This document shows positions 1-5,683 of a DNA stretch of 6,234 nt, piece after piece. Location of the stretch: the NCBI GenBank assembly GCA_904501855.1, contig CAJGCI010000106.1, forward strand, positions 1-6,234. The letters are read 5' to 3'. Below the pieces are notes generated by a model that did not search any database, was not told the origin of the DNA, and was given only the letters and a program-made list of their open reading frames with translations. Positions within the stretch are counted from its first letter, which is position 1; the number at the start of each line of letters is the position of its first letter. The translations under genes and the position numbers were made by a program. The DNA comes from Oscillospiraceae bacterium. GTDB taxonomy: Bacteria > Bacillota > Clostridia > Oscillospirales > Oscillospiraceae.

Positions 1-888
1 AAAAATCAATACTTTGCAGGCTGCCTGCTGGTGATCCTCCAGAGCGTGGTATACGGATTCGGAGATCCCATATCCAAAATGGCGTATGAAACGGTACCGG
101 TGTTCTCCCTTCTGACGGCGCGGTATCTTATTGCCTTTCTCTTCCTCTGTCTGCTGTGCAGGGGATCCCTTGTTTCGAATCTGAAAGAAACAGACGCAAG
201 GATCTGGATGCTGCCTTCGCTCTGTATTGCAGGTTGTTATATTGCAGGGAATATCGCACTGAAATACTCGGCAGCAACTTCCGTGGCCTTTCTGCGATCC
301 CTTTCCACCCTGATGACGCCGGTTCTCCTTTTTGTGCTGTATGGAAAAAGGATCCGCAGGAATCAGGTGATCATCCTGGCGATCGTGATCGGAGGTATGT
401 ATCTGCTGTGCGGACATGGCGGACTGTCCGGATTCGGGATCGGAGAGATCTGGTCCCTGACGGCAGCGCTTTTCATGGCCGGATCACTGATCTTCGGGCA
501 GCGGGCCATGGAGAAAATGGATGCAATGACGCTGACAGCAGTTCAGGCGGGCGTTTCCACGCTGGCCGCCTGTCTCTGTGCTCTGTTTTTCGACCACGGA
601 ATCCGGCTGTCTGCGGCAGGCTCCACCGTATGGCTCATCATCCTCTATCTGGCGGTTGCCTGTACGGCGGCCGGGTATCTCCTTCAGAATCTGTCACTGC
701 GGTATATCTCACCGAAAGCGGTGGCGCTGCTCCAATGCGCCTGTCCCGTGCTTACCGCGGTGTTTTCTTTCATCCTCCTTCACGAAAAACTGACAGTGGC
801 AGGATTTCTGGGTGCCGGAATCATTCTTCTGGGAATCATGGCGGAGATCCTTCAGGGAGAGAAGGAGAGCACGGGAGACAAAAGGTGA
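1..888 (+). CDS. DMT-superfamily (EamA) transporter, 5' end cut by window
   Basis: The frame is open from base 1 and reads KNQYFAGCLL before the first possible start codon in the window (GTG at 31), so the true start lies just off the left edge; probably only a few residues are missing. The visible 295 residues are almost entirely hydrophobic, with about ten membrane segments arranged as two EamA repeats. The first includes the typical DPISKMAYE...LLTARY segment near the N-terminus. The second ends in the signature SPKAVALLQCACPVLTAVFSFILLHEKLTVAGFLGAGIILLG, here split as SPKAVALLQC then PVLTAVFSF then HEKLTVAGFLGAG, a Pro before the ninth helix and a Glu-Lys-Leu before the tenth. Family members export or import metabolites such as amino acids or their analogues across the cytoplasmic membrane; the substrate cannot be told from sequence. 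The tail is short and charged. It is transcribed rightwards, with no convincing terminator before the next promoter about 40 bp downstream. Confidence 0.9.
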   Translation, partial: KNQYFAGCLLVILQSVVYGFGDPISKMAYETVPVFSLLTARYLIAFLFLCLLCRGSLVSNLKETDARIWMLPSLCIAGCYIAGNIALKYSAATSVAFLRSLSTLMTPVLLFVLYGKRIRRNQVIILAIVIGGMYLLCGHGGLSGFGIGEIWSLTAALFMAGSLIFGQRAMEKMDAMTLTAVQAGVSTLAACLCALFFDHGIRLSAAGSTVWLIILYLAVACTAAGYLLQNLSLRYISPKAVALLQCACPVLTAVFSFILLHEKLTVAGFLGAGIILLGIMAEILQGEKESTGDKR

Positions 889-911
889 AACGGGCCGGAT
901 GACGGCTTTCG

Positions 912-951
912 TTGACATAAAAGCAACTTGACCGCAACTTCAATCTGACAT
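912..951 (+). promoter_or_regulatory. Four 11-bp-phased heptamers over the HAAS-operon promoter (candidate operator)
   Basis: Heptamers begin at 912 (TTGACAT), 923 (GCAACTT), 934 (GCAACTT) and 945 (CTGACAT), each exactly 11 bp after the last. The inner two are identical and the outer two differ only in the first base and the second only in T/C. They run from upstream of the -35 to the first base of the -10. One-turn direct repeats of this kind are typical of OmpR/PhoB-class response-regulator sites, but the binding protein here is unknown and chance cannot be excluded. Confidence 0.4.
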
Positions 952-956
952 ATAAT
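928..956 (+). promoter_or_regulatory. Sigma-A promoter for the HAAS membrane operon
   Basis: The -35 box TTGACC (928-933) and a perfect -10 box TATAAT (951-956) are separated by exactly 17 bp. Transcription should start near 963, giving a leader of about 40 nt. A second TTGACA at 912-917 has no -10 at a proper distance. The promoter lies in the 110-bp gap after the transporter gene and explains independent expression of the downstream operon. Confidence 0.85.
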
Positions 957-995
957 CAATTTACCTATGCAATGTAATAATTGACATGAAGAAAT

Positions 996-1002
996 GAGGT
1001 GA
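996..1002 (+). promoter_or_regulatory. Ribosome binding site that points to an ATC start at 1008
   Basis: GAGGTGA is a 7-base match to the anti-Shine-Dalgarno complement. It overlaps the GTG at 999 and so cannot serve that codon. It sits 5 nt upstream of ATC at 1008-1010, which is ideal spacing for a start there. No comparable site precedes GTG 999; the bases 985-994 are CATGAAGAAA. Confidence 0.6.
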
Positions 1003-2135
1003 CTCATATCAACAGACAGAAATTCCTGACAGAACTCTCCAAGTTTCTGACGTTTCTGAATGAGGAGGAACGGGAAAAAGTTCTGGAGAAATTCGAGTCG
1101 ATTTTTGATCGCAGCGCCAATGAAGATGAGATGCTGGCTTCCATGGATTCACCGCTGAAACTCACGGTGGAGATGTCCCGCGCCTACACAAAAGGCGGAC
1201 TGGAGGAAGTCCTGGGCATGTGCGACGATCTGGTTTCCGGACAGTGGATCCCCGATGACCTTTCCGAGACCATCCGGGAACAGGTCTTCAACGCAATCGA
1301 TGAACAGACTTTTTCATCCATAGATATTGTAACGGGAGGCCCGGAAGCGCCTGCCACTGAAAATCCTCTGGAAGATGACGGCCTGGTGGCGATCTTTGAG
1401 CAGGACATGGAGCAGGAAAAAGGATCCGATGACGGAGAAGAGACCAGTGAAGAGTATTCGCTGGAATCGGAGACGCCCGCGGAGGAACCGGAAGAAGCCG
1501 AAGCAATCGAGGAAGAAGGCCAGGAAGAGACGCCTGAGGATACGGCGGATCAGCCGGAGGAAGTTCCCGCGGAAGAACCGTCAGAAGAGTCTTCGGAAGA
1601 ACCGGAAGCGGTGGCCGAGGATGTTCCGGAAGAAGCCGGTGAGATTGAAGAGATCGTAGAAGTCGAAGATATCGAAACACCGGAAGAAGCGCCCAGCGAG
1701 CTTGCGGAAGAAGTTCGGAAAGATGTGGAAATCATCCGTGAGGAACTGGAAGATCTGGAGCCGGAAGACTATCCGATGACGGAGGAGACTTACTACAAAG
1801 CCCGCTGGTGGGCTCTGATCCCGTATGCCATCGTAGCCATTCCTCTTGGCCTGATCGGCGTCGTTATCTGTGCCGCCGTTACGCTCGCAATCCTCGCTGT
1901 CGCTGCAGCTCTGGTAGCGGCTTGCGTCCTGGGTGCATCTCTGGCCCTGCAGAACGGCATGGACGTTCTGGCGGACATCATTCTTGTAGCCGGCGCGGCA
2001 CTGATCGCAGCAGGCCTGGCACTGCTGGTGATATGGCTTGCAGTCTGGTTTGCGTCCAACACCATCGGCGGTATCGTGGGCGGACTGTATCGGCTTGGCC
2101 GAAAATGGTGCTATAAGGAGGTTGTGGAGAAATGA
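999..2135 (+). CDS. HAAS/DUF1700-like membrane protein with long acidic linker
   Basis: Three parts are visible (numbered from GTG 999). Residues 4-70 form a helical domain starting INRQKFLTELSKFLTFLNEEE, which resembles the HAAS/DUF1700 N-terminal domain (usual form M-N-R/K-Q-x-F-L-x-E-L). Residues 121-260 are a disordered, Pro/Glu-rich linker with 51 Glu and 12 Asp in 140 residues and only four basic residues. Residues 270-355 hold about three membrane helices rich in Ala/Leu/Ile/Val, followed by a Gly-rich and basic tail (LGRKWCYKEVVEK). The family usually has about 200 residues; the linker accounts for the extra length. In Firmicutes such proteins are commonly encoded beside PadR regulators and DUF4097 proteins and are thought to act in membrane-associated signalling; no PadR gene is present here. 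An in-frame stop at 987-989 limits the start to GTG 999 or a non-standard ATC 1008; I give the canonical codon, although the ribosome binding site favours 1008. The 3' end overlaps the next gene by 4 bp. Family assignment is by eye, and the molecular function is unknown. Confidence 0.8.
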   Translation: MTHINRQKFLTELSKFLTFLNEEEREKVLEKFESIFDRSANEDEMLASMDSPLKLTVEMSRAYTKGGLEEVLGMCDDLVSGQWIPDDLSETIREQVFNAIDEQTFSSIDIVTGGPEAPATENPLEDDGLVAIFEQDMEQEKGSDDGEETSEEYSLESETPAEEPEEAEAIEEEGQEETPEDTADQPEEVPAEEPSEESSEEPEAVAEDVPEEAGEIEEIVEVEDIETPEEAPSELAEEVRKDVEIIREELEDLEPEDYPMTEETYYKARWWALIPYAIVAIPLGLIGVVICAAVTLAILAVAAALVAACVLGASLALQNGMDVLADIILVAGAALIAAGLALLVIWLAVWFASNTIGGIVGGLYRLGRKWCYKEVVEK

Positions 2136-2362
2136 AAGCAACCTGGAGAATTATCGTACGGATCAGTTTGGTCCTTGTCGCACTGGGACTGATCTGCGGC
2201 CTGGTGGGCATTTTCACCGGCGGCAGCATTGCACGGGTTCAGAATGCGCTGAATACCGGATATGATTTCAACAGTTATTTGGATATTGGAAAGAAATTCT
2301 TTGCAGATGCCACGAAGACCGCTCAGGGACTATATCAGCAGGTGCTGAGTCTGATCCATTAA
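2132..2362 (+). CDS. Small single-pass membrane protein, second gene of the HAAS operon
   Basis: The 76-residue product has a short basic N-terminus (MKATWRIIVR), one clear hydrophobic segment at about residues 9-32 (ISLVLVALGLICGLVGIFTGG) and a soluble tail of about 44 residues that looks helical and ends VLSLIH. The positive-inside rule suggests a cytoplasmic N-terminus and an exported tail. Its ATG overlaps the preceding stop in an ATGA arrangement, and AAGGAGG lies at 2115-2121 inside the upstream gene with a further GGAGA at 2126-2130, so translational coupling is very likely. I recognise no family. Tight coupling to the HAAS-like protein suggests a partner or accessory in the same membrane complex. 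The start is well supported by the ribosome binding site. Confidence 0.85.
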   Translation: MKATWRIIVRISLVLVALGLICGLVGIFTGGSIARVQNALNTGYDFNSYLDIGKKFFADATKTAQGLYQQVLSLIH

Positions 2363-2370
2363 TTGAATCG

Positions 2371-2425
2371 AAAAAGGAAGCCGTTTCATCCGGTCTGTAA
2401 AGGCGGATGGTACGGCTCTTTTTTT
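2371..2425 (+). terminator. Intrinsic terminator of the HAAS operon
   Basis: AGCCGT (2379-2384) pairs with ACGGCT (2412-2417) and CATCCG (2387-2392) pairs with CGGATG (2404-2409), with one mismatch and a T-G pair between the blocks and an 11-nt loop. A run of seven T follows (2419-2425). Five A at 2371-2375 mirror the T run, so it could also work on the minus strand. Confidence 0.85.
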
Positions 2426-2436
2426 GTGAAAATCCA

Positions 2437-2465
2437 TTGCGGACGGGAGGAAGTTGTGATAACAT
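2437..2465 (+). promoter_or_regulatory. Probable fucO promoter (extended -10)
   Basis: TTGCGG (2437-2442) is followed 17 bp later by TAACAT (2460-2465), preceded by TGA (2457-2459) to give an extended -10 form. The -35 is only partly consensus. The position, just after the upstream terminator and about 40 bp before the fucO start, is what an independent promoter needs. Confidence 0.5.
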
Positions 2466-2470
2466 AACAA
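2454..2470 (+). promoter_or_regulatory. Rex-like dyad overlapping the fucO -10 (candidate operator)
   Basis: The 17 bases have half-sites TTGTGAT and ATAACAA (the second reads TTGTTAT on the other strand) around a 3-base centre. This resembles the Rex operator TTGTTAA-N4-TTAACAA but is one base shorter in the spacer. It covers the -10 completely, the position for a repressor. Rex represses fermentative alcohol dehydrogenase genes when NADH is low, which fits the next gene. The spacer difference keeps this tentative. Confidence 0.35.
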
Positions 2471-2503
2471 ATGACAAAAAATTAACAGAAAGGAGCGGTT
2501 GCT

Positions 2504-3649
2504 ATGGCTAATCGCATCGTACTCAATCCTATTTCTTATCATGGTTCCGGAGCTGTGGCCGAGATCGGCGGCGAACTGTCCGCAAGAGGATATAAGCGGG
2601 CATTTATTGCGTCCGGACGGCACGTTGTAAAATCCGGGGAGATCAAAAAGATCACCGATGTGCTGGATGAGAAGGGGATCGTCTATACATTTTTCACCGA
2701 TATGAAACCCAATCCCACCATAGAAAATGTTCGGGCAGGTGTTGAGGCATTCAAGGCATTTGACGCAGACTGCATCATTGCCGTAGGCGGAGGATCCGTG
2801 ATGGATACCGCGAAGGCCGTCGGCATCATTATCAACAACCCTGAGTTTGCCGATGTGCGTTCTCTGGAAGGAGTCGCGCCGACCAAGAACCATGCGGTCT
2901 TCACCATCGCCGTTCCCACTACCGCCGGCACGGCAGCAGAAGTCACGATCAACTATGTTATCACCGATGTAGAGCGCAAACGCAAGTTTGTATGCGTGGA
3001 TGTGAACGACATTCCGGAGATCGCCGTTGTTGATCCGGACATGATGCATTCCATGCCCGAAGGGCTGACCGCTTCTACCGGTATGGACGCACTGACCCAT
3101 GCTATCGAAGGCTATACTACTGCCGGGGCCTGGGAGATGACGGATATGATGCATCTGGAAGCCATTCGTCTGATCTCTGCAAATCTGCGGGCAGCACTGA
3201 AAAATGATGAGGAAGGCCGTAAAGGCATGGCACTGGGACAGTATATCGCCGGAATGGGATTTTCCAATGTCGGTCTCGGCATCGCACACTCCATGGCTCA
3301 CACGCTGGGCGCGGTCTATGACACGCCCCATGGTGTAGCCTGTGCCATGATGCTTCCCATCGTCATGGAATACAATGCCGACTGCACCGGCGAGAAATAC
3401 CGCGAGATCGCCCGTGCCATGGGTGTGGAAGGCGTAGATGCCATGAGCGTGGAAGAATACCGTGCCGCAGCAGTCGAAGCGGTCAAACAGCTCTCCCGCG
3501 ATGTCGGCATTCCGGAGAAGCTGGAGGCGCTGAAAGAAGAGGATCTTCCGTTCCTTGCGCAGAGCGCATACGATGATGCATGCCGTCCCGGAAATCCCAA
3601 GGACTGTGATGTGGAGTCGCTTACGGCGCTGTTCCGCAAACTCATGTGA
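2504..3649 (+). CDS. fucO: Lactaldehyde reductase / L-1,2-propanediol oxidoreductase (iron-containing ADH)
   Basis: This is a cytosolic group III, Fe(II)-dependent alcohol dehydrogenase that interconverts lactaldehyde and 1,2-propanediol, the fermentative outlet of fucose and rhamnose breakdown. The 381-residue length equals E. coli FucO (about 382), and from memory long segments match it: the MANR start, NPEFADVRSLEG (112-123), PTTAGTAAEVTINYVITD (138-155) and MALGQYIAGMGFSNVGLG (242-259). The nucleotide-binding loop GGGS is at 95-98. All four metal ligands are present: Asp195, His199, His262 and His276; His266 in AHSMAH is also conserved. Gly38 replaces the Asp that in E. coli FucO excludes NADP. 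The start ATG has AAAGGAG at 2489-2495. The gene stands alone between its own promoter and terminator, with no fucose or rhamnose genes in view, so propanediol production from another lactaldehyde source, or activity on another short aldehyde or diol, is possible. Confidence 0.93.
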   Translation: MANRIVLNPISYHGSGAVAEIGGELSARGYKRAFIASGRHVVKSGEIKKITDVLDEKGIVYTFFTDMKPNPTIENVRAGVEAFKAFDADCIIAVGGGSVMDTAKAVGIIINNPEFADVRSLEGVAPTKNHAVFTIAVPTTAGTAAEVTINYVITDVERKRKFVCVDVNDIPEIAVVDPDMMHSMPEGLTASTGMDALTHAIEGYTTAGAWEMTDMMHLEAIRLISANLRAALKNDEEGRKGMALGQYIAGMGFSNVGLGIAHSMAHTLGAVYDTPHGVACAMMLPIVMEYNADCTGEKYREIARAMGVEGVDAMSVEEYRAAAVEAVKQLSRDVGIPEKLEALKEEDLPFLAQSAYDDACRPGNPKDCDVESLTALFRKLM

Positions 3650-3668
3650 TCCTGTACTAACGAATTCA

Positions 3669-3699
3669 GCCGCCACCGGATACCCGGTGGCGGCATTTT
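3669..3699 (+). terminator. Intrinsic terminator of fucO
   Basis: A perfect 11-bp GC-rich stem, GCCGCCACCGG (3669-3679) with CCGGTGGCGGC (3684-3694), closes a 4-base loop (ATAC) and is followed by ATTTTG. The T run is short, but the stem is very stable and lies 19 bp after the fucO stop. Confidence 0.8.
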
Positions 3700-3759
3700 G
3701 CTATTCGGACCGGAAGGTATCCGGGATGCAGGGCCGAGTATTTCTATCGGGAATCATTC

Positions 3760-3788
3760 TTGCACGCGGGAAACCCTTGTGGTAATAT
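3760..3788 (+). promoter_or_regulatory. Promoter of the ACT-domain gene (extended -10)
   Basis: TTGCAC (3760-3765) and TAATAT (3783-3788) are 17 bp apart, and TGG at 3780-3782 supplies the TGn of an extended -10. Transcription should start near 3795, leaving a leader of about 45 nt. The remaining bases of this 191-bp gap show no riboswitch-like or attenuator structure to me. Confidence 0.65.
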
Positions 3789-3840
3789 GTATCCACGATG
3801 GTGAAACAAATGACCGCCCAAGAAGGACAAAGGCAACGTT

Positions 3841-4287
3841 ATGAGTGAAAAACAAGAGAGCAAATACTATCTGGTGGAAGCCAATGCGCTTCCGGAGATC
3901 TTCCTGAAAGTCATGGAAGCCAAGCAACTGCTGCAGACCGGTACGGTGAAGACCGTGGGAGAGGCAGTGGACAAAGTGGGGATCAGCCGCAGCGCGTTCT
4001 ATCGTTACAAAGATTCCATCCGGACATTTCAGGATATGGGGCGCAGCCCGATCCTGTCGCTGTCCGCTCTGCTTTATGACCGGCCGGGAGTGCTTGGATC
4101 CATGATCGCGATCTGTACTGACTCCGGAGCCAATATCCTCACCATCAATCAGTCCCTTCCGACGGATGGCGCAGCGATTGTCACGATCTCGCTGTCCACT
4201 TCCGAGATGAAGGCAGATCTGAATGATCTTGTCAACCGGATCAAACATGCCGACGGCGTGATCTCCGTGGAGATCGTAGCCGGTTAA
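3841..4287 (+). CDS. pheB: ACT-domain protein, PheB / UPF0735 family
   Basis: The 148-residue length matches the UPF0735 family (about 145-150), whose Bacillus subtilis member is PheB, encoded beside pheA. Residues 1-65 include KYYLVEANALPEIFLKVMEAK and a helix-turn-helix-like stretch at about 36-60 (TVKTVGEAVDKVGISRSAFY). Residues 70-147 form an ACT domain with the hallmark DRPGVLGSM (80-88), where ACT domains bind amino acids, then SGANILTINQ and a final VISVEIVAG. ACT domains sense amino acids, and this family is linked to phenylalanine or threonine/homoserine metabolism by gene context in other Firmicutes, but its biochemical role is not settled. Here it has no such neighbour and is flanked by its own promoter and a shared terminator. 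The start follows AAAGG (3829-3833) with a 7-nt spacing; AAGGA at 3823-3827 is a weaker alternative. Confidence 0.9.
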   Translation: MSEKQESKYYLVEANALPEIFLKVMEAKQLLQTGTVKTVGEAVDKVGISRSAFYRYKDSIRTFQDMGRSPILSLSALLYDRPGVLGSMIAICTDSGANILTINQSLPTDGAAIVTISLSTSEMKADLNDLVNRIKHADGVISVEIVAG

Positions 4288-4290
4288 ATC

Positions 4291-4339
4291 AAAAGAAAAA
4301 AAGACGTTCTTTCCCAGGATAATGGAAAGGACGTCTTTT
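4291..4339. terminator. Bidirectional terminator between convergent genes
   Basis: AAAAGACGTTCTTTCC (4299-4314) pairs with GGAAAGGACGTCTTTT (4324-4339) over 16 bp with one T-G pair and a 9-base loop. On the plus strand the stem ends in TTTT just after the ACT-domain gene. On the minus strand it is followed by a long T-rich run (the complement of 4291-4302), so it serves the nuclease gene whose stop is 15 bp away. Confidence 0.9.
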
Positions 4340-4353
4340 ATTGTACTTGTGGG

Positions 4354-5649
4354 TTACGCAGCATCGGAGAGCGGGGCGGAGTAATCGGGATCGCGCCAGC
4401 TGTAGCCGTCGGAATAATCAATGATCACACCGGGCTGCACATTGAAGCAGTAGACATTGAAGGACACCGATGCACCGCGGTCTTCCACGGAATAGGCTTC
4501 CATCTTTATTCCGGAACACAGGAGATTGTCTCCTTCAAAAATGGGTGTGACGCGGTAAAGCACATGATTTCCGGTGCGGCGGATATAATACGCCACCTCA
4601 TTTTCGTAGGGAAGCATTCCTTCCACATTCATATACCGGGTGCCGGTGATGAGATTGCGCTCGTTGGCATTCTCGCCGGTCAGCTGAAAGCCGATGACGT
4701 GACAGCGGTTATACAGATAATGATCCTCAATGAGATCGTCATATCGGATCAGATGCCATCCGCTGGGATGAACGGTGCTGATGGGTTCCCGTTCGTCTGT
4801 GGGCATCAGATCTCTGCCAAGACATGCCATGGCTGCCTGACAGCGGCCAAGGGAGTCCAGATCGCTGTATCGCTCATAGGAGGAAGCAGCATTTTTCTTT
4901 TCCTCGGCGGTAAACTCCGGAACATTGTTGTTTACAACAACGGAAGGGACTCCGTTGTAGGAAGGAGGAACAAAGTCGGAGGAAGGGACAGCCGCGGTTG
5001 TGTTTTGTGCCAGACGCACCAGAACCGTGGTTCCCTCTGCCCGGGTTACGGTTTCCTTGGGATGAATCCTGTCTTCCGTATCTCCTGTCAGCAGGCCCAT
5101 TTTCTGAAGTGACGAAATCGCGTCCACTGCGTAGGAGGAAATCTGGCCGGCATCCTTGAAGTGCTTGGCCGGAACCGTTTCCGGAATCGTAAGAGCGGAT
5201 GCCAGAAGTGCCTTCTGGATAATTACCGCCATGTCCTGACGAGTCAGATCCTTGTCCGGTGAGAACTGTCCGTATCCGGTCCCGCTGACGATTCCCCGGG
5301 TCACTGCCCAATAGATGGGCTGTTCATAATAGGAGCCCGGCTTCACGTCGGAAAACAAGATGGAGGAGGATTGCTTGTAGTTGCTGTCCGAAGCACCCAG
5401 TGCACGACGGAGGATGGTAATGAACTGGCCGCGCGTCATTCCCGTGTCCGGACTGAATGTAGTGGTGGACGTGCCCGAGACCAGTTTGTGTTCAAGCGCA
5501 TAGGAGACCGTATCGTAATACCAGCATCCAGGAGGAACATCCGTATACTTTGCCATGTTGACTGCAATCCCACAGGAAGTGAGCAGGAGTGAACCGGTCA
5601 GGATCAGAGGGACAAGGATCCGGCGGCACGGTAAAACGGGATGGCGCAT
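4354..5649 (-). CDS. Exported SLH-repeat DNA/RNA non-specific nuclease with lipoprotein signal
   Basis: The 431-residue protein (from ATG at 5649) starts with a basic-then-hydrophobic signal and the lipobox LLTSC (Cys26), so it should be lipid-anchored outside the membrane. Three S-layer homology repeats follow at about 35-85 (YTDVPPGCWYYDTVSYALEH), 99-150 (FSDVKPGSYYEQPIYWAV) and 164-215 (FKDAGQISSYAVDAISSL), each with the FSPD/TR-type second half, the third more divergent. A Pro/Ser/Asn-rich linker leads to a beta-beta-alpha-metal nuclease domain of the DNA/RNA non-specific endonuclease (EndA/NucA-like) family at about 261-415. Its likely catalytic His317 lies in NRCH where relatives usually have DRGH or DRSH, and ENANERNLITGT supplies the likely Mg ligand Asn332. 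Its likely role is degrading extracellular DNA or RNA at the cell surface. A start at 5700 is possible, but the 17 extra residues precede a proper signal and AAAGGAG (5661-5667) fits 5649. It lies downstream of the PurN-like gene and ends at the shared terminator. Confidence 0.88.
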   Translation of the reverse strand: MRHPVLPCRRILVPLILTGSLLLTSCGIAVNMAKYTDVPPGCWYYDTVSYALEHKLVSGTSTTTFSPDTGMTRGQFITILRRALGASDSNYKQSSSILFSDVKPGSYYEQPIYWAVTRGIVSGTGYGQFSPDKDLTRQDMAVIIQKALLASALTIPETVPAKHFKDAGQISSYAVDAISSLQKMGLLTGDTEDRIHPKETVTRAEGTTVLVRLAQNTTAAVPSSDFVPPSYNGVPSVVVNNNVPEFTAEEKKNAASSYERYSDLDSLGRCQAAMACLGRDLMPTDEREPISTVHPSGWHLIRYDDLIEDHYLYNRCHVIGFQLTGENANERNLITGTRYMNVEGMLPYENEVAYYIRRTGNHVLYRVTPIFEGDNLLCSGIKMEAYSVEDRGASVSFNVYCFNVQPGVIIDYSDGYSWRDPDYSAPLSDAA

Positions 5650-5660
5650 GGAAAACTCAA

Positions 5661-5667
5661 CTCCTTT
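5661..5667 (-). promoter_or_regulatory. Ribosome binding site that sets the nuclease start
   Basis: On the minus strand AAAGGAG lies 11 nt before ATG at 5649. It falls inside the longer reading frame that would begin at 5700, so the later Met is preferred; that choice also puts a standard lipoprotein signal at the very N-terminus. Confidence 0.8.
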
Positions 5668-5683
5668 CAGTCTGGAATAGCAT

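Noticed and set aside
156..902. A 248-residue open frame overlapping the transporter gene in another frame
   Set aside because: Its translation is Arg/Ser/Gly-rich low-quality sequence, while the other frame gives a clear ten-helix EamA protein.
887..910. Possible terminator GAAA...GCCG/CGGC...TTTC after the transporter
   Set aside because: The stem has only eight pairs with a 3-base bulge, and no T tract follows.
1581..2141. Minus-strand open frames opposite the acidic-linker gene
   Set aside because: GAA/GAG repeats give stop-free TTC/CTC on the other strand; the products are Ser/Phe/Arg-rich with no ribosome binding site.
2330..3676. A 448-residue open frame on the minus strand, antisense to fucO
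   Set aside because: Its product is His/Cys-rich with no membrane, domain or motif pattern, and it lies opposite a gene whose protein is matched along its whole length to FucO; it exists because of biased codons on the coding strand.
3798..3848. A 16-codon open frame (MVKQMTAQEG...) overlapping the start of the ACT-domain gene, possible leader peptide
   Set aside because: It has no ribosome binding site, begins almost at the predicted transcription start and encodes no run of a regulatory amino acid.
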